A DNA stretch of 64,000 bases, taken from Planctomycetota bacterium. Its GTDB lineage: Bacteria; Planctomycetota; UBA1135. Both the position numbers and the translations under genes were made by a program. Each line of letters begins with the position of its first letter. Within the stretch, counting starts at the first letter, position 1. The stretch covers positions 62,001-126,000 of the forward strand of contig JAJFFC010000015.1 of NCBI GenBank assembly GCA_021776795.1. The letters run 5' to 3'. The notes below the pieces were generated by a model. It saw only the letters and a list, made by a program, of their open reading frames with translations. It did no database searches and had not been told where the DNA came from. Of this stretch, positions 1 through 8,487 are shown piece by piece.

Positions 1-382
1 GGCAATCTTGGAGCTCTGGGACCAGTCGCTCCCTCACCCAGCCGTCTGGGGTGGGGGGGTACACCATGAGTCGACCGCGCAAATGCACCAGGGTGCTATT
101 CGACAGAGCGAGCCAGCGCACCCGCGCAAGTAGCTCTCTCAGGAGAGCGAATGATTGATTATCGGACGCCCCATGGTGATCCAGGTAACGCTCCAAATCG
201 GTCGATTGACGGTACAGAGCATATAAGTCTCTTTCGACCCAACCCCTTTCAGCGCGATGTCTTACACGCGCCACGACCTGTAGGAATTCCTCCGCCTCTT
301 GGCCTAAGGCCGCAGCAAAGCGTTCCTCGGTCAATAGCGATCGGCGTGGGGCCGCTTGGGGCCCGAGGGGGGACAAGTCCAT
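1..382 (-). CDS. Unknown protein, 5' part only (runs off window start)
   Basis: An uninterrupted reading frame of 127 codons on the minus strand starts at the ATG at 380-382 and leaves the window at base 1. An in-frame TGA lies two codons upstream of that ATG, which fixes the earliest start. The translation begins MDLSPLGPQAAPRRSLL and is rich in Glu, Arg and Leu, with helix-like stretches (around EEFLQVVARVRHRAERGW and LLRELLARVRWLAL). I do not recognise the family, and there is no signal peptide. It is divergent from the sigma factor gene at 523. Evidence for coding is the long open frame and the natural residue composition; function is unknown. Confidence 0.55.
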   Translation of the reverse strand, partial: MDLSPLGPQAAPRRSLLTEERFAAALGQEAEEFLQVVARVRHRAERGWVERDLYALYRQSTDLERYLDHHGASDNQSFALLRELLARVRWLALSNSTLVHLRGRLMVYPPTPDGWVRERLVPELQDC

Positions 383-409
383 GGGTATTCATCGTAACTC
401 AGCGCCACG

Positions 410-432
410 AAAAGCCCTTTATCGGCTTTTTT
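410..432 (+). terminator. Terminator-like hairpin in sigma-factor upstream region
   Basis: AAAAGCC (410-416), a 7-base loop, then GGCTTTT (424-430) running into a T tract to 432. On the plus strand this has the form of an intrinsic terminator. It lies between divergent genes, so it could act as an attenuator in the leader of the sigma gene or stop antisense transcription from the left. Confidence 0.4.
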
Positions 433-522
433 GGGATGCCGGCTCCAATCAGGCGGCGGGGGATAGGAAGCCCTAAAGATGGAACCTTTCCCTTGCCGAT
501 GCAGTCACAAGATTAGGAAGGC

Positions 523-1476
523 ATGGCGTCCTTCCTCCAACCCCTACACCAGAGGCCTACCATCGCATCCGACCGCTGTCTCGAAACCTACCTTCGTGAA
601 ATCGACGAAGTCCCACTGCTCAATGCAAAGCAGGAAGTGGAACTCGGTCGTCGCGTTCAGGCGGGTGATACTGAAGCGCGCGAGCACATGATTCGCGCCA
701 ACCTGCGCTTGGTGGTCTCCATCGCAAAGCGCTTTCGCGGCCGCGGTTTAACGCTGCCCGACCTGATTGCGGAAGGCAACATCGGCCTGCTCAAGGGCAT
801 TGAGAAGTTCAATCCGGAAGCCGGATTCCGCTTCTCCACCTATGCCACTTGGTGGATCCAGCAAACGATTCGCCGTGCACTCATCAACACCGTGAAGACT
901 GTGCGCGTGCCGTCTTACATGATTGAAATCCTGACCAAGTGGAATCGCGCTTCGGTCAAGATGGAAGTGGATCTTGGGCGTAAACCTGGACCAGGTGAGA
1001 TTGCCAAGGAGCTTGGACTATCTAAGAAGAACCAGCGTGTGGTGGAACAAACCCTGCGCTCACAAGAAGGCTCGGCAACGGTGCCGCCGGAAATCATGCA
1101 AACCGTTCCTGGCGGACATGGCGATCACAACCGTGACCACATGACGCCGGATCAGATTGTCATGCATAACGATGCACTGGCAACTCTACGCGATATCCTA
1201 GAGCTCATCGATCCGCTCGAGGCTGCCGTGCTCCGTTTGCGCTACGGTCTCGACGACGAGGAGCCCGCCACGTTGGAAGCCCTGTCCTCAAAACTGGGAA
1301 TCTCACGCGAGCGCGTGCGCCAGATCGAACGAACTACTCTGCGCAAACTACACGCCTACGTCGTCGATGGTGCCCCGCCACAACAAATCCTTCCCTCCAG
1401 TGGAAGACGTGTCGGAAGCGTTGGCAAAACCGCCAGCGACCACGGCAACGACGACGCCCCACGTCGCGCCCAATAG
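523..1476 (+). CDS. RNA polymerase sigma factor, group 2 sigma-70 (RpoD/RpoS-like)
   Basis: 317 residues. It would direct RNA polymerase to promoters. Seen in order: region 1.2 (about residues 17-50, [15 protein letters not shown]), region 2 with the core-binding and -10 recognition helix (about 54-128, including [17 protein letters not shown]), region 3 (about 130-200), and region 4 with its helix-turn-helix (about 228-280, [18 protein letters not shown]). There is no region 1.1, so it is an alternative (group 2) rather than a full-length primary factor. The ATG is preceded by AGGAAGG. A roughly 40-residue polar tail follows region 4.2, and its codons overlap the longest possible frame of the next gene. 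Which stress or phase it serves cannot be told. Confidence 0.93.
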   Translation: MASFLQPLHQRPTIASDRCLETYLREIDEVPLLNAKQEVELGRRVQAGDTEAREHMIRANLRLVVSIAKRFRGRGLTLPDLIAEGNIGLLKGIEKFNPEAGFRFSTYATWWIQQTIRRALINTVKTVRVPSYMIEILTKWNRASVKMEVDLGRKPGPGEIAKELGLSKKNQRVVEQTLRSQEGSATVPPEIMQTVPGGHGDHNRDHMTPDQIVMHNDALATLRDILELIDPLEAAVLRLRYGLDDEEPATLEALSSKLGISRERVRQIERTTLRKLHAYVVDGAPPQQILPSSGRRVGSVGKTASDHGNDDAPRRAQ

Positions 1477-1495
1477 TTCACCACAAGCAGCAAGT

Positions 1496-2674
1496 TTGTC
1501 CCTGCGTGAAGACGGGGTCTCGCTTTATGTGCACCTACCCTATTGTGTGCGCAAGTGCCGCTACTGTGACTTCAATAGCCACGGCTATACCTCGCAAGAC
1601 TTAGCGGCCCATGTCGAGGCCATCTTGCAAGAAGCCTCTTTGCGCGCGCAGGACCTGGCCCCGCAGACTGTGTTTTTCGGTGGAGGTACGCCCACTCTTC
1701 TGGGCGCCCAACACTTAGCTCGCTTGCTCGATGGTTTAGAGGAAATCACAGGCTTTCGCCAAAGCGCCGGGGAAGTCACGATGGAAGCAAACCCAGAAAG
1801 CCTGAGTGCCGAGGTTGCCGCCGCAATTCTGCAAGGTGGCGTGGATCGCTTGTCGATTGGCGTGCAGTCCTTGAACAACGAAGTGCTTGCTGCCTATGAC
1901 CGCGTGCACGACGCCAAGGAAGCCTTGGCCGCCTATGCGCGTGCGCGCGAATCCGGATTTCGCCGCATCAACTTGGATTTGATTTATGCTTTCCCTGGGC
2001 AAGATCCGCAGCAATGGGTGGATACTTTGCATACGGTGCACGAACTCGGGCCGGAACACTTGTCCTGCTATGAGTTGAGCTATGAACCCGGCACTTCCTT
2101 GACGCGCCTGCGTGACCTCGGTCGTTGGCAAGAAGAAGATCCTGAGCGCTGTGCTGCCTTGTTTGATCTCACGCGAGAACAAAATGCCGCCGCTGGTTAT
2201 CACTCTTACGAAGTCAGTGCCTTTGCCCAGCCCGGCGAAGAATGCCGACACAACTTGGCATATTGGCGCAGTTTGGATTACGTCGGTTTGGGTGCAGGCG
2301 CCGCAAGTTGGCGCCAAGGTGTACGCAGTATGAACCTGGCCAAGCCCGAAGATTATGAGCGGGTGATGGGGGAAGGGCGTCGGCCTTTGGCGCAGCAAGA
2401 AGAAACTCTCCCCGACATGCGCGTCTTTGATCACCTCATGATGGGCTTACGTTTGGAACGAGAGGGCGTTTCCGTTGAGCGCATGAAACGCCAGTGCGGT
2501 TCGGATGCCGTCGACGCCATCTTGCCGCGGCTCCACGAGTTCGTCGCGCGCGACCTACTGCGGGTTTGGCAAGACCAAGAGGGCCAGCGCTTTTGCACCA
2601 CAGCCAGGGGCTTGCGCATGCTCGACACCTTGTTGCAAGAGCTCCTGCCAGACGACGACCAATTGGAGGTATGA
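1496..2674 (+). CDS. hemW: Radical SAM heme chaperone HemW
   Basis: 392 residues from the TTG at 1496. A longer frame opens at the ATG at 1367 but would overlap the sigma gene by 110 bases. The TTG start puts 16 residues before the 4Fe-4S motif, as in known HemW proteins, so I prefer it, although it has no good ribosome-binding site. Motifs: radical-SAM CVRKCRYC (CxxxCxxC), GGGTPTLL, GVQSLN, and HNLAYW, which matches the HNxxYW heme-binding signature separating HemW from the oxidase HemN. Known role: binds heme and passes it to respiratory enzymes. It is therefore unlikely to be a coproporphyrinogen oxidase, a common misannotation. pyrF follows 10 bases downstream. Confidence 0.88.
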   Translation: MSLREDGVSLYVHLPYCVRKCRYCDFNSHGYTSQDLAAHVEAILQEASLRAQDLAPQTVFFGGGTPTLLGAQHLARLLDGLEEITGFRQSAGEVTMEANPESLSAEVAAAILQGGVDRLSIGVQSLNNEVLAAYDRVHDAKEALAAYARARESGFRRINLDLIYAFPGQDPQQWVDTLHTVHELGPEHLSCYELSYEPGTSLTRLRDLGRWQEEDPERCAALFDLTREQNAAAGYHSYEVSAFAQPGEECRHNLAYWRSLDYVGLGAGAASWRQGVRSMNLAKPEDYERVMGEGRRPLAQQEETLPDMRVFDHLMMGLRLEREGVSVERMKRQCGSDAVDAILPRLHEFVARDLLRVWQDQEGQRFCTTARGLRMLDTLLQELLPDDDQLEV

Positions 2675-2684
2675 TTCGCCTTCG

Positions 2685-3590
2685 ATGACTGCTTTCGCCG
2701 ACCGTCTGCTCGATTCCATTCGCGCCAAAGGAACACCGACCATGGTTGGCCTGGACCCGCGGCTAGACCATCTGCCCGAGCCCTTTCGCAGCCAAGCCAA
2801 AGGCAGTGCGGCCGACGCCGCCACGGCACTGCGCGACTTTCACCGCGAACTCTTAGCCACGATTGCGCCGATGGTCCCCGTGGTGAAACCGCAAGCCGCC
2901 TTCTTTGAGCGTCTTGGTCATGCCGGAGTCGCTGCCTTGGAAGATGCGGTTGCCACGGCAAAGGACCTCGGCATGTTGGTGGTCATGGATGCCAAGCGCG
3001 GAGATATCGGTTCCACCGCAACGGCCTATGCCGATGCCTGGCTTGGCGGGGGACATGGCCAATGCATGCCCGCTTCTGATGCACTCACCGTCAATCCCTA
3101 CCTTGGGGAAGATGCCTGCAGTCCGTTTTTAGAGGCTGCCGACCAGCATGATGCCGGCTTGTTTTTTTTGGTCAAGACTTCCAATCCTGGCGCCGGGCTG
3201 TTCCAAGACCACGGCGAACCACCACTGGCCGATCAGGTCGCCGAAGCAGTCGCTGGCTGGGGAGCTTCGTGCATAGGGGATTGCGGTTGGTCGTCGATTG
3301 GCGCGGTTGTTGGCGCCACGCGCCCCAGTGAGCTTGCCCATTTCCGACGCCTCATGCCGCACACCTTGCTGCTCCTTCCTGGCTTTGGATTCCAGGGCGG
3401 TACGGCAGAGGGGCTCGCACCCGCCTTCGATGACCGGGGCGAGGGCGCGGTCATCAATGCCAGCCGCTCGATTCTCCACGCTCATGAGCGGGAAGACCTT
3501 GCTGGGCTTGCGGATTGGCAAAGTCGGACTGCAGCGGCGGTCGAAGAAATGCGCGAGCAACTTTCCTCGATTATGCCTGCGACCTCATGA
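2685..3590 (+). CDS. pyrF: Orotidine 5'-phosphate decarboxylase
   Basis: 301 residues. Converts OMP to UMP, the last step of de novo pyrimidine synthesis. The catalytic loop is clear: VVMDAKRGDIGSTA contains the D-x-K-x-x-D array. The N-terminal GLDPRLDHLP and the late INASRSI phosphate-binding motif fit the longer group-2 PyrF family (about 270-300 residues). I chose the ATG at 2685 because the protein begins MTAFADRLLDSIRAKG, where the family starts. The open frame extends back to 2505 inside hemW but encodes unlike sequence there. The stop overlaps the next start (ATGA at 3587-3590), so the two are probably translationally coupled. Confidence 0.93.
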   Translation: MTAFADRLLDSIRAKGTPTMVGLDPRLDHLPEPFRSQAKGSAADAATALRDFHRELLATIAPMVPVVKPQAAFFERLGHAGVAALEDAVATAKDLGMLVVMDAKRGDIGSTATAYADAWLGGGHGQCMPASDALTVNPYLGEDACSPFLEAADQHDAGLFFLVKTSNPGAGLFQDHGEPPLADQVAEAVAGWGASCIGDCGWSSIGAVVGATRPSELAHFRRLMPHTLLLLPGFGFQGGTAEGLAPAFDDRGEGAVINASRSILHAHEREDLAGLADWQSRTAAAVEEMREQLSSIMPATS

Positions 3591-4516
3591 GTTCGGCTCC
3601 CGTGGTGCATCATGCGCCTGCCTTTGCGGGCGGTCGCGTGGGGCTCCTTAATCAGGTCCTGTTCGCGGTCTTGGAGGCGCGACAACAGCGCACTCGGGCC
3701 ACCCTAGTTCTTGATGCCAACCGTATACAGGAACAGGACTTCACGCTGTCGGTGCAAAATGACCATGGCGATGTCGTCCACGTTCCGGTTCCCGATCATG
3801 GCACTCTGGGTCATGGTTCGCGGGCCAAGCTGCTGCTGTTTCTGCAGGACCTGCTTCCGCAAACGGCCGATCTTGCGCAATGCCTGGACTTGGTCTTCCC
3901 TGACGCGGGCCAATCCCCTCTAGACGCTGCGGCGCATTGGTGGGCTAAGCTATTGCCTGAACTAAACATCGAAACTGTTGGCTACGGCGCGAGTCCAAAA
4001 TCTCCTGCGGCGCCACCTTCTGACACCAAACTTCTTTGGCTGTCCTCCCGCCTTCATCAAGTCATGAAGGATTTCGGATTCACCCATACCGATTTGGAAC
4101 AAGGAGAGAGCCATTGCCGACAACTCTTGCCACGTGTTCCCGTCGGTGAGTTGGAGTCTGAACTCAAACAACTCGAAGATCAAGTCCAACAAGGCCTTGG
4201 CCGCATGAAGTCCTTGACCGCCGAAGTCGACGCGAGTTTGGTCGGCGCCTGGGTCCGCTTGCGACGTGATTTGCTCGCTGCCACCGAAGCCTTTGCGCAG
4301 AGCGCTGATCGTGGAGGGCGCAATCGCACTGGAACTCGCGGCGCGCGCTTGCATGCTCTTGCCCAAGTCGTACGACCTCATGATCAAAACCAAGCCGAGG
4401 GGCTTTCCTTATTGAGCCTTATCGCCAGTCACCAATGGCATCCCTCACGGATAGAGTCCTACCTCACAAGCCTAGGCTCTTGTAAGAGGCCAGAAAAGCT
4501 GCTCCTCACCGACTGA
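3587..4516 (+). CDS. Unknown protein, possibly a short BshC-like cysteine ligase
   Basis: 309 residues, starting at the ATG in the ATGA overlap with pyrF. I see weak resemblance to BshC, the bacillithiol cysteine-adding enzyme. The N-terminal part has a Gly-rich stretch (AFAGGRVGLLNQVLFAVLEA), and the end has RLHALAQVVRPHDQNQAEGL, which recalls the C-terminal BshC motif. A coiled coil is likely around residues 190-235 (ELKQLEDQVQQGLGRMKSL). BshC is usually about 540 residues, so this would be a much shortened or diverged member. No other bacillithiol genes are visible. The assignment is tentative, but the gene itself is well supported by operon spacing. Confidence 0.6.
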   Translation: MSSAPVVHHAPAFAGGRVGLLNQVLFAVLEARQQRTRATLVLDANRIQEQDFTLSVQNDHGDVVHVPVPDHGTLGHGSRAKLLLFLQDLLPQTADLAQCLDLVFPDAGQSPLDAAAHWWAKLLPELNIETVGYGASPKSPAAPPSDTKLLWLSSRLHQVMKDFGFTHTDLEQGESHCRQLLPRVPVGELESELKQLEDQVQQGLGRMKSLTAEVDASLVGAWVRLRRDLLAATEAFAQSADRGGRNRTGTRGARLHALAQVVRPHDQNQAEGLSLLSLIASHQWHPSRIESYLTSLGSCKRPEKLLLTD

Positions 4517-4522
4517 GGCCGC

Positions 4523-4528
4523 TATGCT
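4523..4528 (+). promoter_or_regulatory. -10-like hexamer TATGCT just before parA (leaderless type)
   Basis: TATGCT ends 6 bases before the GTG start at 4535, which would place transcription initiation at or next to the start codon. No clear -35 element and no Shine-Dalgarno sequence is seen. Confidence 0.4.
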
Positions 4529-4534
4529 GGGACT

Positions 4535-5401
4535 GTGAAGGTTCTGGCCATCATTAATCAGAAAGGGGGAGTGGGAAAAACCACCTCCTGCGCCAACTTG
4601 GGTGCCGCATTGGCTCTGCAAGGACATCAAGTCCTATTAGTCGACCTCGATCCACAGGCACACCTGTCGATCAGCTTCGACCGCATGCCAGAACCAGATG
4701 AGCCCTCGGTCTACACCATGTTGACCGGCGAGCATGGCTTTGAAGACGTCATGCAACCAACTGGCACGGATGGCTTGTGGATTGCCCCGACGAACCTCGA
4801 TTTGACTGGTGCCGAATCCGAGCTCGCCAATGAAATTGGTCGCGAAGGATTGCTGCGCACCGCGCTGCAAAAGCTGGCGCGGTCAGAGCAGGCGCCGGAC
4901 TTGGTCATCCTCGATTGTCCGCCCTCCTTGGGTACGCTTTCGCTCAATGCCCTGGTCGCCTCAGATTTTGTCGTGATCCCGCTGCAGGCCGAGTTTTTCG
5001 CTCTCCAGGGAATGGCCCAACTGCTCGATGTTCTGGAGAGAGTCAAGCAACGACTCAATCCTAGTATTGAGTTGGCCGGTGTCCTGGTTGGATTGTTTAG
5101 CCAACAACGAAATCTATCACGCGAAGTGGTGCAGGAATTAACTCATCACTTTGGAGATTTGGTCTTCCCGATTCAGGTTCGCGTCAATGTTCGCTTGGCG
5201 GAAGCACCAAGTCATGGTCAAACCATCTTTGAATATGCGCCGGACTCCAGTGCCGCAGATCAATTCCGCGAGCTCGCATCAGAATTGGCCACGCGCATGG
5301 AGTTGACCCAGGATCCTGCGGCAAAAGCAGCGCCGGAAACTCAGGCGCCGACACCAGCCCCCGCAACGGCACCGCCGATGCAGGAGCATGAAGCCGAGTA
5401 G
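4535..5401 (+). CDS. ParA/Soj family ATPase (orphan)
   Basis: 288 residues with a GTG start. Deviant Walker A KGGVGKTT (about residues 10-17), then DLDPQAHLS (switch I region) and LVILDCPPSLG (Walker B), all typical of ParA/Soj. RVNVRLAEAPSHGQ near residue 215 is the conserved Soj motif. The last 30 residues form a Pro/Ala-rich tail. Family role: ATP-dependent partition of the origin region with ParB on nucleoid DNA. No parB follows; the next gene is a cysteine desulfurase that overlaps it by 14 bases. Closeness to dnaA/oriC supports a chromosome segregation role, but the partner must lie elsewhere. Confidence 0.88.
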   Translation: MKVLAIINQKGGVGKTTSCANLGAALALQGHQVLLVDLDPQAHLSISFDRMPEPDEPSVYTMLTGEHGFEDVMQPTGTDGLWIAPTNLDLTGAESELANEIGREGLLRTALQKLARSEQAPDLVILDCPPSLGTLSLNALVASDFVVIPLQAEFFALQGMAQLLDVLERVKQRLNPSIELAGVLVGLFSQQRNLSREVVQELTHHFGDLVFPIQVRVNVRLAEAPSHGQTIFEYAPDSSAADQFRELASELATRMELTQDPAAKAAPETQAPTPAPATAPPMQEHEAE

Positions 5402-6557
5402 ATTTTTTCTAGACGCCAATGCCGGCATTGCCGTGCGCCCGGAAGTTTTAGAAACTTGGCGCAAGGTCGAGATAGATGCTCCCGGGAATCCGTCGGCAAT
5501 GAACCGCCGCGGAAGACATGCACAAGCTGTGTTAGAAGATGCGCGTGCGCATTGCGCGAGCTTGTTGGGTGTGGACAAACGCACCTTGGTATTTACCAGC
5601 GGAGCCACCGAAGCGAATAATCTTGCGCTTTACGGGATTGCCAAAGAACGCCGCCAATGGGATGGAACCTGGCCTTTGCTGCTTGTCTCAATGGCTGAGC
5701 ACCCGGCTGCTTTAGCGCCCCTACGGCGGATGCAAGAACAAGGCGCCAAGCTCAAGTTATTGCCAGTCAACGCGCATGCCCAAGTCGATCTCTCCTCACT
5801 TTCGCAAGTACTCGCCGAGCATTCCGGATCTGCCTTGCTATCTTTACAGTGGGCCAACAATGAAACCGGCGCAGTCCAGCCGACTGCCGATGCCGCGGCA
5901 TTCCTAAACAGTCAGTTTGATTGGCACTGCGACGCAGTCCAGGGAGTTGGACGATTGCCTTTCGATGGAGCCATTTTGCACGCCTCTAGCTTCACTCTAT
6001 CTGGACATAAGATTGGCGCCCCTAAGGGCATTGGTTTATTGCGTATTGCTGAGGCGACTCCTTTTCACGCCACCATGGTCGGTGGGGGACAACAAAACAA
6101 TCGGCGCTCTGGGACCGAGTCGCCGGCATTGGCTGCCGCCTTTGTCCATGCGCTGGAGCTCTGCTTGCAGGAACAAGATGCGCGGCTTGCCAATGACTTG
6201 GCATTGCGGGATATCTTTCTACATGCACTCCATGAAGAATCATTTCCGCTGCAGGCAAACCATCCGCAAGATGGTGGCTTAGCCAACACGTTGAATCTCA
6301 GTTTTGGGGGGATCGATGGCCGCTTATTGCTGCCGGCCTTAGACGCCGAAGGTCTCGATGTCGCCTCTGGAAGTGCCTGTAGTTCCGGCGCTGCACAAGC
6401 CAGCCAAGTCCTGCGCGCCTGTGGATTGAGTGAGGAGCTTGCTCGCGCCTCGATTCGACTCAGTTTTGAAGCGAATTGGAGCCAAAAAGAGGCCAAAGAG
6501 GCGGCAAGGCGGATGATTTTAGTTCTTCAACGCATCTACAAAGTCGCAAAACGCTAG
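5388..6557 (+). CDS. Cysteine desulfurase (NifS/IscS family)
   Basis: 389 residues. A PLP enzyme that would take sulfur from cysteine for Fe-S clusters or thio-modification of tRNA. Visible: GNPSAMNRRGR near the N-terminus, TSGATEANNLAL for cofactor phosphate binding, SGHKIGAPKG with the PLP lysine, and ASGSACSSG with the catalytic cysteine in the longer-loop form typical of NifS/IscS (group I). It starts inside the end of the parA-type gene (14-base overlap), so the two are cotranscribed. No iscU or mnmA is next to it, so its acceptor is not known from context. Confidence 0.9.
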   Translation: MKPSRFFLDANAGIAVRPEVLETWRKVEIDAPGNPSAMNRRGRHAQAVLEDARAHCASLLGVDKRTLVFTSGATEANNLALYGIAKERRQWDGTWPLLLVSMAEHPAALAPLRRMQEQGAKLKLLPVNAHAQVDLSSLSQVLAEHSGSALLSLQWANNETGAVQPTADAAAFLNSQFDWHCDAVQGVGRLPFDGAILHASSFTLSGHKIGAPKGIGLLRIAEATPFHATMVGGGQQNNRRSGTESPALAAAFVHALELCLQEQDARLANDLALRDIFLHALHEESFPLQANHPQDGGLANTLNLSFGGIDGRLLLPALDAEGLDVASGSACSSGAAQASQVLRACGLSEELARASIRLSFEANWSQKEAKEAARRMILVLQRIYKVAKR

Positions 6558-6695
6558 TTCTTTCTGCACAGTTACTTGTGCCTTTTGTTGAAAACTTTGT
6601 ACGCCATCTACACCGGGAATACTAAATTGGTACTCCCTAGGCGGTAAGCCCCCAAGCTATTTTCGTATAGGGACTTAGGACGAATCACCCAAAAA
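6558..6695. other. Intergenic region upstream of dnaA
   Basis: 138 bases, AT-richer than its surroundings, between the cysteine desulfurase and dnaA. It presumably holds the dnaA promoter, but no pair of -35/-10 hexamers stands out. I see no perfect DnaA box here. Confidence 0.4.
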
Positions 6696-8126
6696 ATGCA
6701 TTCCCCCCTGTCTCCCGACCTCGCCCAACGCTGGCAAGCTGCCTTAGGCACCTTGACCGAGCTTTTGGGAGAGCAAACCGTCGATGGCTGGCTGCGTGGT
6801 TGTGAATTGGTCTCCCTGGACGAGGATCGTGCCCGCCTGTTGGCACCCACGACCCTCCATCGTGAGCGCATTTTGAGCGCTTTCGAAACTGAACTTCGCC
6901 AAGCCCTCGGGGTACGCGCCTTGGAAATCGACGCCATGGAGCTCGATCTCGAAGCCACCTTTGCCGAAGACGACTTATTTCAGGAAGTACCTCCCCTTCC
7001 TCGAGTTTCCCCGGTGTCCCAAGTTGCCTCTGCAACTAGCACCCCGGTTCAAGAACTCGAGCCAGAGCACAACTCTGCGCCGGCATTCGTCGACAAACCC
7101 ATCCTCAACGCGACTTATGACTTCGATAACTTCGTCGTCGGTCCGTGCAACCGTTTTGCCCATGCCGCCGCTCATGGTGTCGCAGACCGCCCCGGAGATG
7201 CGTTCAATCCGCTCTTCCTTCATGGCGCAGTCGGGCTTGGCAAAACCCACCTGATGCATGCGATTGCTCATCGCATCATGCGTCAACAACCGCAAATGCG
7301 CGTCGCTGTTCTCTCCTGCGAAGAGTTCATCAACCACTTTGTGGGTTCCTTGCGCGAAGGCAGCATTCAGCATTTCCGCCAGCGTTACCGCAAGGTAGAT
7401 GTCATGATTGTCGACGACGTACAGCTGCTTGCCAATAAGCAGCGCACGCAAGAGGAATTTTTCCATACCTTCAACGCTCTGCGTGCCGAAAACAAGCAGA
7501 TTGTGTTGAGTTCCGATGCCCACCCCAGCGAGATTCCCGATCTGCAAGATCGCCTCGTAAGCCGCTTTAAATGGGGTTTAGTGGCCGAAATCGAGCCTCC
7601 TTGCTTTGAAACTCGGGTCGCGATTTTGCGCCGTAAAGGAGATGACCTCGGGATTGAACTTTCGACTGACATCGCCTCTTTCATCGCTGAGCATGTGGAA
7701 AGTAATGTGCGTGAACTCGAAGGTACGCTGACACGATTGCACGCGCTGTCGCGGCTCCACGGTCTGCCACTAAGCCTTCCACTAGCACGCCAAGCGCTCG
7801 GCCGCGACCGCCAGCAGCAGAGTTTGCGCATCATCCGCATGGATGACATCTTGCGCGTAGTGATTGATCACTTCGGCACCCGCTTGGCAGATTTGCAGTC
7901 TAAGCGTCGTACCCAGTCCATCGTTTATCCACGCCAGGTCGCCATGTTCCTGGCCCGCTCCCTCACCGATCTCTCTCTAGAGGAGATTGGCGGACACTTT
8001 GGCGGCCGTGACCACTCCACCGTGGTCTATGCCGTCGATAAGTTGGATCGTCGCCGCCGCGTCGATGGCGAGTTTGCCGCCCTCCTGAGTGACCTAGAAC
8101 GCCGCATACGCCACGGAAATCAATAA
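6696..8126 (+). CDS. dnaA: Chromosomal replication initiator DnaA
   Basis: 476 residues. Binds DnaA boxes and melts the origin. Domain I about 1-85, a poorly conserved linker about 86-135, AAA+ domain III with Walker A GAVGLGKTH (177-185) and Walker B VMIVDDVQ (about 236-243), and domain IV with the DNA-binding signature GGRDHSTVVYA near the C-terminus. It is followed by a 361-base region with DnaA boxes and then dnaN, the classical origin arrangement. The translation start at 6696 has no strong Shine-Dalgarno sequence. Confidence 0.98.
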   Translation: MHSPLSPDLAQRWQAALGTLTELLGEQTVDGWLRGCELVSLDEDRARLLAPTTLHRERILSAFETELRQALGVRALEIDAMELDLEATFAEDDLFQEVPPLPRVSPVSQVASATSTPVQELEPEHNSAPAFVDKPILNATYDFDNFVVGPCNRFAHAAAHGVADRPGDAFNPLFLHGAVGLGKTHLMHAIAHRIMRQQPQMRVAVLSCEEFINHFVGSLREGSIQHFRQRYRKVDVMIVDDVQLLANKQRTQEEFFHTFNALRAENKQIVLSSDAHPSEIPDLQDRLVSRFKWGLVAEIEPPCFETRVAILRRKGDDLGIELSTDIASFIAEHVESNVRELEGTLTRLHALSRLHGLPLSLPLARQALGRDRQQQSLRIIRMDDILRVVIDHFGTRLADLQSKRRTQSIVYPRQVAMFLARSLTDLSLEEIGGHFGGRDHSTVVYAVDKLDRRRRVDGEFAALLSDLERRIRHGNQ

Positions 8127-8238
8127 GCATGCCGCCTTCCCCCCTTGCCCCTGCAGCGCTAAACACGTTGCAGGGGCTTCCCTTTTACTGTGGAAAAGTG
8201 GTGGGGAATCGGGCAAAGACTGGGGAGCAAATCGAACG

Positions 8239-8247
8239 TTATCCACA
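8239..8247 (+). promoter_or_regulatory. Perfect DnaA box TTATCCACA
   Basis: Exact match to the high-affinity DnaA box consensus TTATNCACA, within the dnaA-dnaN intergenic region. Confidence 0.85.
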
Positions 8248-8429
8248 CCCCTCCACAGCAAAAACAAGCGTTCTCCTGAGCCAAGCGGAAGGGTGGAAAA
8301 CCTGCCCAGTTCTCCACAATCATTCCCCGGCTCCTGAGCGCAAACAAATCCCCAACAAGAATCCACAAGTCGTTCCAAACAAACAACTTAGGATTGGTCA
8401 ATGGTCTTTCTCCACAGCCTTGGCCCGCC

Positions 8430-8435
8430 TATACT
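8430..8435 (+). promoter_or_regulatory. Putative -10 hexamer (TATACT) of dnaN
   Basis: TATACT lies 52 bases before the dnaN start, just after the last DnaA box (8408-8416). No -35 hexamer stands out. DnaA bound at 8408-8416 would overlap the -35 position, so DnaA may influence dnaN transcription (inference). Confidence 0.4.
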
Positions 8436-8487
8436 ACGACCACGGATTCTTAATCCATCATCTTCCTAATACAGAGGCTCCTACCCG

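Larger units (their letters stand above)
8127..8487. other. oriC: Predicted chromosomal replication origin (oriC)
   Basis: 361 bases without a real gene between dnaA and dnaN. It holds a perfect DnaA box TTATCCACA (8239-8247) and near matches TTCTCCACA (8310-8318), GAATCCACA (8359-8367) and TTCTCCACA (8408-8416), plus TGTGGAAA in the opposite orientation at 8190-8197. A-rich stretches (8262-8268, 8341-8365) may serve unwinding. The dnaA-oriC-dnaN context makes this the likely origin. The 120-codon frame crossing it is judged non-coding. Confidence 0.85.

Noticed and set aside
151-516. 121-codon frame on the plus strand in the first 500 bases
   Set aside because: Antisense to the minus-strand frame 1-382, whose sequence is more protein-like; its own translation is rich in Pro and Arg without a family.
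1367-1495. ATG at 1367 as the start of HemW
   Set aside because: Would overlap the sigma gene by 110 bases and add 43 residues not found in HemW; kept only as an alternative.
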